19,046 nt of DNA from an uncultured Flavobacteriales bacterium (GTDB taxonomy: Bacteria; Bacteroidota; Bacteroidia; Flavobacteriales; UBA1820), in the NCBI GenBank assembly GCA_959608625.1, contig CAUHQV010000036.1, positions 1-19,046 of the forward strand, in the 5' to 3' direction. This document shows positions 8,583 to 18,094 of this stretch, piece after piece. Made by a program: the position numbers and the translations under genes. The notes beneath the pieces are model-generated. The model did no database searches. It was given only the letters and a program-made list of their open reading frames with translations, and had not been told where the DNA came from. Positions within the stretch are counted from its first letter, which is position 1; the number at the start of each line of letters is the position of its first letter.

Positions 8583-9620
8583 ATGGAAATATTGATCGGA
8601 CTTCTGATCATCGCGATAGGCAGCTTCGGACAGTCGAGTTCGTATGTGCCTATCAAGAAAGTGAAAGACTGGAGCTGGGAGAGTTTCTGGCTCACCCAGG
8701 GCATTTTCGCCTGGCTGATATTCCCCTACCTGGGCGCTTTGTTGGCCATCCCGGAAGGAAGCGGCCTGTACACCCTTTGGGGCGCAGGCGGTGCGGGCGG
8801 CGCCATTATCTACGGTATGCTCTGGGGCGTGGGCGGCCTGACGTTCGGGCTGAGCATGCGCTACCTGGGCATCGCCATGGGACAGAGCATCGCACTAGGC
8901 ACCTGTTCGGCATTCGGCACGCTGCTGCCGGCCGTATTCGGCGGGATGGACTTGCTGCATGGACCGGGGCTCGTACTGCTGATCGGCGTATCGGTGACCA
9001 TCGCGGGCATCGCGGTAATCGGTTATGCGGGCAGCCTGCGGGCGCGCAATATGACCGAAGAAGAAAAGAAAGCGGCGGTAAAGGATTTCGCGCTGACCAA
9101 AGGACTCGTGGTAGCGCTGTTGGCCGGTGTGATGAGCGCCTGCTTCAACCTGGGGCTGGAAGCCGGCACCCCGATCCTGGATGCGGCCAAAGCCGGCGGG
9201 GCGAACGAACTGTTCGCGCTCAACCCGGTCATCCTGCTGGTGACCATCGGCGGTTTCTTCACCAACGCAGTGTACTGTATCTACCAAAATATCAAGAATA
9301 AGACGGGCAAGGAATATTTCAACGTCCCTTCGGGGGTGCTGGTGAACAACCTGCTGTTCTGCGCACTGGCCGGACTGCTGTGGTATTCGCAGTTCTTCGG
9401 ACTGGGGATGGGCAAGAGCTTTTTCGCCGATTCGCCGGTCATGCTGGCCTTCTCGTGGAGCATCCTGATGTCCCTCAACGTGATATTCAGCAATTTCTGG
9501 GGTATCGTCCTGAAAGAGTGGAAAGGCGCCGGAAAACGCACAGGTCTGGTCCTTTGTCTGGGCCTGCTGATACTTATCGTTGCATTGGCCTTGCCTACAC
9601 TTTTGCAGAACATCCTGTAA
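8583..9620 (+). CDS. rhaT: L-rhamnose/proton symporter, RhaT family
   Basis: 345-residue inner-membrane permease, nearly the length of E. coli RhaT (344). Ten hydrophobic segments can be placed at about 2-20, 36-55, 68-90, 95-120, 128-149, 173-192, 214-234, 252-272, 285-308 and 320-341. A charged loop (R-A-R-N-M-T-E-E-E-K-K, about 153-163) divides the protein into two five-helix halves, as in the drug/metabolite transporter superfamily. Features typical of RhaT include the N-terminal S-S-S-Y-V-P-I-K-K-V-K-x-W-S-W-E and the R-Y-L-G-I-A-M-G-Q-S-I-A-L-G segment. Within the operon it is the only transporter, so it must bring in free L-rhamnose (rhaP in Bacteroides nomenclature). It lies 31 nt after the small gene and 9 nt before the aldolase. 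Confidence 0.95.
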   Translation: MEILIGLLIIAIGSFGQSSSYVPIKKVKDWSWESFWLTQGIFAWLIFPYLGALLAIPEGSGLYTLWGAGGAGGAIIYGMLWGVGGLTFGLSMRYLGIAMGQSIALGTCSAFGTLLPAVFGGMDLLHGPGLVLLIGVSVTIAGIAVIGYAGSLRARNMTEEEKKAAVKDFALTKGLVVALLAGVMSACFNLGLEAGTPILDAAKAGGANELFALNPVILLVTIGGFFTNAVYCIYQNIKNKTGKEYFNVPSGVLVNNLLFCALAGLLWYSQFFGLGMGKSFFADSPVMLAFSWSILMSLNVIFSNFWGIVLKEWKGAGKRTGLVLCLGLLILIVALALPTLLQNIL

Positions 9621-9629
9621 GGATGAAAT

Positions 9630-10469
9630 ATGAACAATTTCGATAAAATGAACACGATAGAAAAGAACGAGAAACTGATGGCCGAGATCGGCCGTATCGC
9701 CGAAGTGGCGGGCTACCTGTGGCAACGCGGATGGGCCGAATACAACGGAGGCAACATTTCGGTGAACCTGACGGAATACCTGACCCCCCAGGAGCGCAAT
9801 GCGCCGGCTTCGACCCCCGGGGTTCCCTTGCTGGAAGCCGTACCGGAACTTTCCGGCGAGGTATTCTTCGTCACCGGTACCGGGAAACGGATGCGCTACG
9901 TATCCCAGGATCCGCTCCACAACGGGGCGGTCATCCGCATATCCCCCGACGGTAAAAATTACGAATTCCTATCTGCCTACCCCGTGCGCCCCACGTCCGA
10001 ACTGCCGTCACACCTGATGATGCATGCATTCATGAAACGGACGGGACGCGGGGGCAAGGTAGTACTCCACACCCACCCTACGGAACTGGTAGCCCTCACC
10101 CATTCGAAACGTTTCCTCGACTCGGCCGAGATATCCCGCACCCTGTGGGCTATGATCCCCGAATGCCGGATCATCGTTCCGCTGGGGCTCGGTATCGTCC
10201 CCTATGAAATCCCGGGGACGCTCGACCTGGCACGGGCAACCATCAAGCGCCTGGAAAAGCACGATGTGGTGTTCTGGGAAAAACACGGGATACTGGCTAC
10301 GGGAGCGGACGTAGTGGATTGTTTCGACGTAATCGACACACTCAATAAATCCGCCCAGATATACCTCTGCGCCCACGGCGCCGGATTCGAGCCGGAAGGC
10401 ATGACCAAACAGCAGCTCGACGGGCTGGTACCTGTGTTTAAAATTCCCAAAGGGGAACTGGACATTTAA
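9630..10469 (+). CDS. rhaD: L-rhamnulose-1-phosphate aldolase
   Basis: 279-residue class II (zinc) aldolase that cleaves L-rhamnulose 1-phosphate to dihydroxyacetone phosphate and L-lactaldehyde; the E. coli enzyme has 274 residues. Visible active-site elements are N-G-G-N-I-S (39-44), the catalytic Glu124 in P-T-S-E-L-P-S-H, and the zinc ligands His147 and His149 in H-T-H-P-T-E and His219 in W-E-K-H-G. All are preserved. The start at 9630 is 9 nt after the permease stop. A second in-frame ATG at 9648 would shorten it by six residues and is equally possible, since family N-termini vary. The next gene starts 2 nt after its stop codon. It is the last cytoplasmic enzyme of the pathway encoded here; the lactaldehyde product has no dedicated enzyme in the window. 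Confidence 0.96.
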   Translation: MNNFDKMNTIEKNEKLMAEIGRIAEVAGYLWQRGWAEYNGGNISVNLTEYLTPQERNAPASTPGVPLLEAVPELSGEVFFVTGTGKRMRYVSQDPLHNGAVIRISPDGKNYEFLSAYPVRPTSELPSHLMMHAFMKRTGRGGKVVLHTHPTELVALTHSKRFLDSAEISRTLWAMIPECRIIVPLGLGIVPYEIPGTLDLARATIKRLEKHDVVFWEKHGILATGADVVDCFDVIDTLNKSAQIYLCAHGAGFEPEGMTKQQLDGLVPVFKIPKGELDI

Positions 10470-10471
10470 CA

Positions 10472-12229
10472 ATGAGAAAGGTCTTTCCACTAGTATTATT
10501 TTCCCTGATCGCGCTCGTATCCGCTGCCCAGCAGCGGGACGGGCGCGTACGGGAATATATTACCCCGGTACGCATTGTCTGGATGCAGGATTCCACGGCG
10601 GTAAGCGGCGCCGAAAACCTCCTGATCCCCGGGGATGGGCAGTCCGAAATATCCTCCCGCCGCCTGTGCCGGATGAAAAGCGCCGACGGGCGGCATCCGG
10701 CCGTCCTGCTGGACTTCGGCAAGGAAATACACGGAGGTATCCGGCTGGTAACGGGTATGCCCGCCTCACAAAAGCCCGTCAACGTGCGCATCCGCTTCGG
10801 GGAGTCCGTTTCGGAGGCCATGAGCGAACCAGGCGGGCCGACCAACGCCGGCAATGATCATGCCATGCGCGATTTCCGGATGCAATTACCCTGGCTGGGG
10901 GTAGCCGAGGCGGGCAATTCGGGTTTTCGTTTCGTACGCGTCGACCTGTTGGACGACAACGCGGAACTCATCCTGCGGGAGGCGAGCGCCTGCTCCATTT
11001 ACCGCGATCTGCCTTATCTGGGCTCTTTCGCGTGCAGCGACACCCTACTCAACAAAATATGGCAGACGGGGGCCTATACCGTTCACCTGAATATGCAGAA
11101 TTACCTGTGGGACGGTATCAAACGCGACCGCCTGGTATGGGTGGGCGACCTGCACCCCGAAGTAATGACCGTATCGACCGTTTTCGGGGCCAACGATATC
11201 GTCCCGGCCAGCCTCGACCTGGCACGCGACATCACCCCGCTGCCCGCCTGGATGAACGGCATCGGCTCTTACTCCCTGTGGTGGATCATCATCCAACGGG
11301 ACTGGCACCGGTATCAGGGCGACCTGAAATACCTGAAAGGACAAAAAGAATACCTCGCCGGATTGTTGCGGCAAATCATCGCCGGACTCGACAAAAACGG
11401 CCGGGAACAGTTGGGGGGCACCCGCTTTCTGGACTGGCCTTCGAGCGAGAATAAAGAAGCCATCGACGCCGGGCTTCAGGCCCTGACCGTTATGGCACTG
11501 CAGGCGGGAAGCGAATTATCCGATATCCTGGGCGACAAAGACCTTGCCCTGCAAAGCAGACAGGCACATGCAAAAGCGCTCAAAGAGGCCGAAAAAATGG
11601 CTAAAACCTTCTTGAAAAAACACGACGGCGCCCTGAAAGGGGATAAACAAGCTGCGGCGCTGTTTGCCCTCTGCGGGGCTGTAGAACCGGGAAAAGCGGC
11701 CAAAGTGCTAAAATTCGGAGGGCCGGCGAACTTTTCTACTTTTTACGGCTACTATATGCTGGAAGCGCTGGCTGCGGCCGGGCTTTATCAGGAGTCTGCG
11801 GATATCATCCGGGCTTACTGGGGCGGAATGCTCGGCATGGGGGCCACGACTTTCTGGGAAGATTTCGACCTCGACTGGACGAAGGACGCTTACGGGATAG
11901 ACAGACTGCCCGAAACCGGGAAAAAGGACATTCACGGGGATTTCGGGGCCTATTGCTACAAAGGGTTCCGCCACAGCCTGTGCCATGGATGGGCCTCCGG
12001 CCCGACGGCCTGGCTGTCCAGGTATGTGCTGGGCATAGATCCGGTCAGTCCCTGCGAAATAGTGATACGCCCGCATTTGGGCGACCTCCAATGGGCGGAA
12101 GGGACTTTCCCCACCCCCTGCGGCGTCGTGAAAGTGCGCCATGAAAAAGGCCCGGACGGACGGGTGAACACCGCCGTCAACGCGCCGGAAAAAGTAAAAA
12201 TAACTGTCAAAAAACCGATAACATTATGA
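10472..12229 (+). CDS. Exported GH78-like alpha-L-rhamnosidase homologue (585 aa)
   Basis: Begins with a signal peptide (R-K then V-F-P-L-V-L-F-S-L-I-A-L-V, likely cleaved near S-A-A-Q), so it is predicted to be periplasmic or secreted. A beta-sandwich region covers about 25-175. An (alpha/alpha)6 catalytic domain covers about 185-520, and a short beta domain (I-R-P-H-L-G-D-L...) ends the protein. The active-site segment D-G-I-K-R-D-R-L-V-W-V-G-D (214-226) corresponds to the GH78 'DCP-x-R-(D/E)-E-R-L-G-W-x-G-D' signature but has Asp219 where the downstream paralogue has Glu. A second acidic site lies in T-T-F-W-E-D-F (Glu463), and the family motif H-G-W-A-S-G-P is at 505-511. It starts 2 nt after rhaD and overlaps the next gene by 4 nt, so it should be co-induced by rhamnose. 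Probable role is release of terminal rhamnose from glycosides; the exact linkage is unknown. Confidence 0.85.
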   Translation: MRKVFPLVLFSLIALVSAAQQRDGRVREYITPVRIVWMQDSTAVSGAENLLIPGDGQSEISSRRLCRMKSADGRHPAVLLDFGKEIHGGIRLVTGMPASQKPVNVRIRFGESVSEAMSEPGGPTNAGNDHAMRDFRMQLPWLGVAEAGNSGFRFVRVDLLDDNAELILREASACSIYRDLPYLGSFACSDTLLNKIWQTGAYTVHLNMQNYLWDGIKRDRLVWVGDLHPEVMTVSTVFGANDIVPASLDLARDITPLPAWMNGIGSYSLWWIIIQRDWHRYQGDLKYLKGQKEYLAGLLRQIIAGLDKNGREQLGGTRFLDWPSSENKEAIDAGLQALTVMALQAGSELSDILGDKDLALQSRQAHAKALKEAEKMAKTFLKKHDGALKGDKQAAALFALCGAVEPGKAAKVLKFGGPANFSTFYGYYMLEALAAAGLYQESADIIRAYWGGMLGMGATTFWEDFDLDWTKDAYGIDRLPETGKKDIHGDFGAYCYKGFRHSLCHGWASGPTAWLSRYVLGIDPVSPCEIVIRPHLGDLQWAEGTFPTPCGVVKVRHEKGPDGRVNTAVNAPEKVKITVKKPITL

Positions 12230-14424
12230 CTACATTACGAAAATGGATGGCCGTCGCGCTGGTGGCGTGCGCCGTTTCCCTCGGTGCCCAAACCACCGGG
12301 TGGAAGGGCGACTGGATCACCGCATCCGATTGTCACAACAATCCCAACACATGGATCGCCTTGCGCAAAGTAGCCGATATCGACAAAGTGCCGCAGGTAC
12401 TCCAAGCGAAGATCGCCGCCGACTCCAAATACTGGATGTGGGTGAACGACCGCCTGGTGGTCTTCGAAGGAGGCCTCAAACGGGGCCCCGATCCCGAGGG
12501 CACGTATTACGATGTGGTGGACATCGCTCCTTACCTGAAAGAAGGGAAGAACACCATCGCCGTACTGCTGTGGTACTTCGGCAAAAGCGGGTTCAGCCAT
12601 AAATCGAGCGGAAAGGCCGGACTGCTCTTCGACGCCCAGGGCGACGGTGTGAATATTGTCTCGGACGCGAGCTGGCAGGCCTGTGTCTACCAGGCGTTCC
12701 AAAACACGGGCAAACCGCTGCCTAACTACCGTCTGCCGGAAAGCAACATCCGATACGATGCCCGCTTCGCCATGGACGGGTGGAATACGACGGCTTACAA
12801 AGGTTCTTTCCCGCCGGCGGAAGTCATTGCAAAACCCGGCGGAAAACCGTTCGGCAATCTCGTCGAACGCCCCATCCCACAGTGGAAAGACTACGGACTC
12901 AAACCGTACGAAAGTGTGAAAGTATCGGGCGATACGCTGATCTGCCGCCTGCCGTACAACTGCCAGATGACCCCCTATATCGAATTGGAGGCAAATGCGG
13001 GCGATACGGTTCGCATCCAGACCGACAACTACAAAGGCGGCAGCGAGAACAACGTCCGGGCGGAATACATCACCCGGGCCGGTGTGCAGTCCTATGAAAA
13101 TCCCGGCTGGATGAACGGGCATTACGTATGGTACATCATCCCCGAAGGAGTCAAAGTAAAGAACGTATCCTTCCGCGAAACGGGTTACGATACAGAATTC
13201 GTGGGCACGTTCACCTGCAACGATCCTTTCCTGAACGAACTGTGGGATAAATCCGCGCGTACGCTTTATATCACCATGCGCGATACGTACTTCGACTGCC
13301 CCGACCGCGAACGCGCCCAATGGTGGGGCGACGCGGTGAACGAACTCGGCGAAGCGTTCTACGCCCTTTCCCCTTCGGCGCAGAAACTGGCCGTAAAAGG
13401 CATCCATGAACTGGTGAACTGGCAGCGCGACAACGGGGTGATCTATTCGCCCGTTCCCGGGGTGGGCACGAGCGAATTGCCGCTCCAGATGCTGGCCTCG
13501 GTGGGCTGGTACGGGTTCTATACCCAATACTACTACAGCGGCGACTCGTCCTTTGTCAAGGATGTATACGACCGCGTACACCGCTACCTGCACGAAGTTT
13601 GGCAGACAGGCCCCGACGGTCTGCCGCTGCTGCGCAAAGGCGACTGGAACTGGGGCGACTGGGGCGAGGACATCGATATGGGCGTACTCACCACCACCTG
13701 GTATTACCTGGCGCTGAAAGCCGAACGGGAATTCGCCCTGATGCTGGGCCGCACGGCCGACGCCGAAAAAGACGCCCAGATGATGGCCGCTATCGAAAAA
13801 GCGTTCGACGGAGCCTACTGGACAGGAAAAGTATATCGTTCAAAAGAATACACCGGGGCGGACGACGACCGGGCGCAGGCGATGGCCATTGTATCGGGCC
13901 TGGCCTCGAAAGACAAATACCCGATGATCACCCAAGCGTTGAAAAAAGAATATCACGCCAGCCCGTACATGGAAAAATACGTACTCGAGGCACTCTTCAT
14001 GATGGGCGAGGGAAAATTTGCCATCCAGCGCATCCACGACCGCTATGCCAAGATGATGGCCTATAAGGACTACTCCACCCTGTTCGAAGGCTGGGGCATC
14101 GGCGCCGAAGGGTTCGGCGGGGGGACGATCAACCACGCCTGGAGCGGCGGCCCGCTGACGATGATGAGCCAGAAAGTATGCGGCATCGAACCGACCTCGC
14201 CCGGCTTCAAAACTTTCCGGGTAGCCCCGCAACTCAGCGGGCTGGACTACGCCGAGGCTTCGATGGTCACGGCCGACGGAGGGCATATAGCCGTAAAAGT
14301 TAAACAAGAAGGTTCGAAAATGAGTGTAACGGTCACCGTGCCCAAAGGCTCGAAAGCCCAGGTAGTGTTCCCCGACGGGAAATCCAAGACCGTGGGTGGG
14401 GGCACCCATACCGTAAAACGATAA
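12226..14424 (+). CDS. Exported GH78-like alpha-L-rhamnosidase homologue (732 aa)
   Basis: The start codon overlaps the previous stop (ATGA), implying translational coupling. The N-terminus is an export signal (R-K then W-M-A-V-A-L-V-A-C-A-V-S-L-G-A-Q). Cleavage after L-G-A looks most likely, although L-V-A-C at 12-15 resembles a lipobox. N-terminal beta-sandwich domains span about 25-325, including Y-W-M-W-V-N-D-R-L-V-V-F-E-G-G. A six-hairpin catalytic domain follows, with D-C-P-D-R-E-R-A-Q-W-W-G-D at 357-369 (Glu362 a candidate general acid). Glu621 in T-L-F-E-G-W-G is a candidate base, and N-H-A-W-S-G-G-P is at 636-643. A C-terminal beta domain ends in a Gly/Lys-rich tail. It is much longer than its upstream paralogue and clearly divergent, so the two may act on different rhamnosides or positions. 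It is the last gene of the operon, with a terminator 37 nt downstream. Confidence 0.87.
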   Translation: MTTLRKWMAVALVACAVSLGAQTTGWKGDWITASDCHNNPNTWIALRKVADIDKVPQVLQAKIAADSKYWMWVNDRLVVFEGGLKRGPDPEGTYYDVVDIAPYLKEGKNTIAVLLWYFGKSGFSHKSSGKAGLLFDAQGDGVNIVSDASWQACVYQAFQNTGKPLPNYRLPESNIRYDARFAMDGWNTTAYKGSFPPAEVIAKPGGKPFGNLVERPIPQWKDYGLKPYESVKVSGDTLICRLPYNCQMTPYIELEANAGDTVRIQTDNYKGGSENNVRAEYITRAGVQSYENPGWMNGHYVWYIIPEGVKVKNVSFRETGYDTEFVGTFTCNDPFLNELWDKSARTLYITMRDTYFDCPDRERAQWWGDAVNELGEAFYALSPSAQKLAVKGIHELVNWQRDNGVIYSPVPGVGTSELPLQMLASVGWYGFYTQYYYSGDSSFVKDVYDRVHRYLHEVWQTGPDGLPLLRKGDWNWGDWGEDIDMGVLTTTWYYLALKAEREFALMLGRTADAEKDAQMMAAIEKAFDGAYWTGKVYRSKEYTGADDDRAQAMAIVSGLASKDKYPMITQALKKEYHASPYMEKYVLEALFMMGEGKFAIQRIHDRYAKMMAYKDYSTLFEGWGIGAEGFGGGTINHAWSGGPLTMMSQKVCGIEPTSPGFKTFRVAPQLSGLDYAEASMVTADGGHIAVKVKQEGSKMSVTVTVPKGSKAQVVFPDGKSKTVGGGTHTVKR

Positions 14425-14461
14425 ACAGATTATTTGGTTACACTTTTTTATTTTTGTGTGC

Positions 14462-14499
14462 AGCGGCGGTACGATCAAAGGTCGGCCGCCGCTTTTTTT
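14462..14499 (+). terminator. Intrinsic terminator of the rhamnose operon
   Basis: An 8-bp GC stem (14462-14469 with 14486-14493, AGCGGCGG/CCGCCGCT) is followed by a run of seven T (14493-14499). The loop can pair further (CGATC with GGTCG), tightening the hairpin. It lies 37 nt after the last rhamnosidase stop codon. Confidence 0.85.
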
Positions 14500-14531
14500 G
14501 CGGTCCCGAGCCAAAAGCCGGTCTCAAAAAA

Positions 14532-14562
14532 TTGCACAAATGCCCGCAGGCCCTTACCTTTG
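14532..14562 (+). promoter_or_regulatory. Promoter of purB (-33 TTG and -7 TACCTTTG)
   Basis: TACCTTTG at 14555-14562 matches the Bacteroidota -7 consensus exactly. TTG at 14532-14534 lies 20 nt upstream, the expected spacing for the -33 element. Transcription would start near 14568, about 20 nt before the purB ATG. This is the best-formed promoter in the window and lies just after the rha operon terminator. Confidence 0.7.
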
Positions 14563-14586
14563 TCCCTTAATAGCATATAGATCGAA

Positions 14587-15936
14587 ATGGAACTCTCTCC
14601 CCTTACAGCCCTTTGCCCCTTGGACGGCCGCTACCGCTCTACCGGCGAAGCTTTGGCCCCTTATTTTTCGGAATTCGGACTGATACGTTACCGCGTGATG
14701 GTCGAAGTGGAATACTTCATCGCCCTGGCGGGTCTGAAAGAAAAACTCTCGCAGCTGGCCGACGTGCCGGAAAGCGTTTTTGCTCCCTTAAGGGAAATAT
14801 ACACCGGATTCTCGGAGCGTGACGCCCTGATGATCAAAGAGATCGAAAAGGCCACCAACCACGACGTAAAAGCGGTGGAATATTTTCTGAAAGAGTGCTT
14901 CAAAAAATTGGGACTTGAAAGATACAAAGAGTTCATCCATTTCGGGCTCACCTCGCAGGATATCAACAACACGGCCGTGCCGCTGTCCGTCAAGGAAGCC
15001 CTCGGCCAGGTTTACCTGCCGGAACTCAAAGGGTTGACCGACCTGCTGGAAAAACTGGCGGGCGAATGGGACGACATACCGATGCTGGCACACACGCACG
15101 GCCAGCCCGCCTCCCCCACCCGTTTGGGCAAAGAGATCCGTGTATTCTCCGAGCGCCTGCGCATCCAGACGGAAACGCTGGAAAAACTGCCCCACGGGGC
15201 AAAATTCGGGGGCGCCACCGGCAATTTCAACGCCCATAAAGTAGCTTTTCCGGCGGTGGACTGGAACGCATTCGCCCGGAAATTCGTGGAACAGACCCTG
15301 GGACTGAAACGTTCGTACCCCACCACCCAAATAGAGCATTACGACCTGATCGCCGCCATTTTTGACAACGCAAAACGGATAAACAGCATTTTGATGGATC
15401 TGGACCGCGATATGTGGACTTACATTTCGATGGAATATTTCCGCCAGCAGATAAAGGCCGGGGAGGTAGGATCGAGCGCGATGCCGCATAAGGTCAATCC
15501 GATAGACTTCGAAAATTCGGAAGGGAACCTCGGTGTAGCCAACGCTCTTTTCGGGCATATGGCGGCCAAGCTCCCCGTTTCCCGTATGCAGCGCGACCTG
15601 ACGGATTCCACCGTCCTGCGCAACGTAGGCGTACCGTTCGGGCATTCGCTGCTGGCTATCCGTTCGACGGTCAAAGGACTGAATAAACTGATCGTCAACC
15701 GGGAAAAGATCACTGCCGACCTGGACAACAACTGGGCCGTAGTGGCCGAAGCCATCCAGACGGTGCTCCGCCGGGAAGGATACCCCAACCCTTACGAAAC
15801 ACTCAAAGCCCTTACCCGCACCAACGCCCGGATCACCAAGGAGAGCATCCGCGAATTCATCGATACGCTCGCCGTAGCGGAGGAGATCAAGGACGAACTG
15901 CGCGCATTCTCGCCGATGAACTATACGGGGTACTGA
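14587..15936 (+). CDS. purB: Adenylosuccinate lyase
   Basis: 449-residue member of the fumarase/aspartase superfamily, close to E. coli PurB (456). It catalyses two fumarate-releasing steps in purine synthesis: SAICAR to AICAR, and adenylosuccinate to AMP. It opens with L-T-A-L-C-P-L-D-G-R-Y, typical of the PurB type. His171 in H-T-H-G-Q-P-A-S-P-T matches the catalytic His. The superfamily signature G-S-S-A-M-P-H-K-V-N-P-I-D-F-E-N is at 295-310, carrying the mobile-loop catalytic Ser (296/297). T-S-Q-D-I-N-N-T-A at 122-130 completes the active site. It stands alone with its own promoter and converges on the aldolase cluster across a shared terminator. No regulatory RNA such as a purine riboswitch is visible in its short leader. 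Confidence 0.97.
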   Translation: MELSPLTALCPLDGRYRSTGEALAPYFSEFGLIRYRVMVEVEYFIALAGLKEKLSQLADVPESVFAPLREIYTGFSERDALMIKEIEKATNHDVKAVEYFLKECFKKLGLERYKEFIHFGLTSQDINNTAVPLSVKEALGQVYLPELKGLTDLLEKLAGEWDDIPMLAHTHGQPASPTRLGKEIRVFSERLRIQTETLEKLPHGAKFGGATGNFNAHKVAFPAVDWNAFARKFVEQTLGLKRSYPTTQIEHYDLIAAIFDNAKRINSILMDLDRDMWTYISMEYFRQQIKAGEVGSSAMPHKVNPIDFENSEGNLGVANALFGHMAAKLPVSRMQRDLTDSTVLRNVGVPFGHSLLAIRSTVKGLNKLIVNREKITADLDNNWAVVAEAIQTVLRREGYPNPYETLKALTRTNARITKESIREFIDTLAVAEEIKDELRAFSPMNYTGY

Positions 15937-15957
15937 TAATAATTCCCATTACAATCT

Positions 15958-15994
15958 AAAAAGCGGTTGCTTCCAATGGAAGCAACCGCTTTTT
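15958..15994. terminator. Bidirectional terminator between purB and the class I aldolase
   Basis: A perfect 17-bp inverted repeat (15958-15974 with 15978-15994) consists of A5, then GCGGTTGCTTCC, a 3-nt loop, the complement, and T5. Both strands therefore show a strong hairpin with a U-tract. It sits between the convergent stops at 15936 and 16016 and serves both genes. Confidence 0.92.
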
Positions 15995-16015
15995 GTATTC
16001 CGGCGATAGATTTAT

Positions 16016-17071
<1,056 letters not shown>

Positions 17072-17107
17072 GGTATTGATTTTTTTAAAACTTATTGGTT
17101 TGGTGAA

Positions 17108-18073
17108 TTATTCTTTCTTTTGGCCGCAGCCGTCCTTCCAGGCCACTTTTTGCACCGGCTGGTGTTCCCGGCCGATGATATCGCGGTACAGGTCGGGACG
17201 GCGCGCCTGAAGGTAACGCGTACCCCCGGCATTGGCTATCTTTTCCTCCGTGGCGGTGGCGATACAAAAATCGTCGCCCAAGGCCCGGCATTCGGCTACG
17301 ATGTCCCCGAAAGGATCGAGTATCATCGAGCAGCCGTTCTTGACCTCGGTATAGTCCATCCCGATGGGATTGGAAAAGACGACATATACCGCATTGTCAT
17401 AAGCCCGTGCGGGAAGCCATTTTAGTAACCAGGCGCGGCCCTTCAACCCGTCGAACTCTGCCCGGAGGGACGTTGGATCCGCCTCCCGGTTTTGCCACAG
17501 GACGGGATCGATCAGCCCGGCGCCCGGGCGCGGCGAAGGCGTGCACATGGTTACGTGCGGCATGAAAATGATCTGGGCGCCGAGTAGCTTGGTTGCCCGG
17601 ACATTTTCGACGATATTGTTGTCGTAGCATATCAGGATGCCGCATTTCCAGCCCTTGATATCGAAGACCACATAGCCGTCTCCCGGGATGAGCGCCGGAT
17701 GGATAAACGGATGGAGTTTGCGGTATTTGGCTTTCAACCCGTACCCGTCCACACAAATGTGCGCCTTGTAGAGTTCCCCGTCGTCTCCTCTCTCGAAAAA
17801 CCCAGCCAGCAGCGTCACATCCGTCTCCCGGGCGATGCGGATTAACTCCTGCGTACTGGAGCCGTTGGGTATCGGCTCCGCAATACCGGCGAGCTGTTCC
17901 CGCGAGAGATCCTTGGCAAAGGTGTAGCCGCATACCGAACATTCGTGGAAGGCCACTACATCGGCCCCCGCAGCGGCGGCTTTGCCACATATCTCGCGGA
18001 TGACGGACAGGTTATATCGTTTGTCGTTGTCGTGCGCCTCGAATTGCACGGACGCTATTTTGAGGTTTTCCAT
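17108..18073 (-). CDS. Nitrilase-superfamily carbon-nitrogen hydrolase of unknown substrate
   Basis: 321-residue cytoplasmic C-N hydrolase with the complete Glu-Lys-Cys triad: Glu44 in A-F-H-E-C-S-V-C-G-Y, Lys119 in K-Y-R-K-L-H-P-F, and Cys149 in G-I-L-I-C-Y-D-N. The fold is readable throughout (I-A-S-V-Q-F at the N-terminus, G-A-Q-I-I-F-M-P-H after the nucleophile). Compared with short Nit-type amidases it has a longer segment after M-P-H (about residues 173-228), rich in charged and aromatic residues and containing D-P-x-x-W-Q-N-R-E-A-D-P. This marks a distinct subgroup. It hydrolyses an amide or nitrile, but the substrate cannot be read from sequence: N-carbamoylputrescine, omega-amides and repair of damaged metabolites are all possible. 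It lies 21 nt after gpmA and 36 nt before fbaB, so it is probably co-transcribed with two glycolytic genes. Confidence 0.88.
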   Translation of the reverse strand: MENLKIASVQFEAHDNDKRYNLSVIREICGKAAAAGADVVAFHECSVCGYTFAKDLSREQLAGIAEPIPNGSSTQELIRIARETDVTLLAGFFERGDDGELYKAHICVDGYGLKAKYRKLHPFIHPALIPGDGYVVFDIKGWKCGILICYDNNIVENVRATKLLGAQIIFMPHVTMCTPSPRPGAGLIDPVLWQNREADPTSLRAEFDGLKGRAWLLKWLPARAYDNAVYVVFSNPIGMDYTEVKNGCSMILDPFGDIVAECRALGDDFCIATATEEKIANAGGTRYLQARRPDLYRDIIGREHQPVQKVAWKDGCGQKKE

Positions 18074-18094
18074 AAAAAGGGCACGGAATCTGTA

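Noticed and set aside
12235..13593. 452-codon antisense frame opposite the longer rhamnosidase gene
   Set aside because: Composition (Val/Phe/His/Arg-rich) is that of an antisense shadow of a real gene, with no recognisable motif or signal.
14449..14456. Second -7-like box TATTTTTG just before the rha operon terminator, possibly driving a small RNA
   Set aside because: The only upstream TTTG is about 12 nt away, too close for a -33 element, and any transcript would end within about 40 nt at the terminator.
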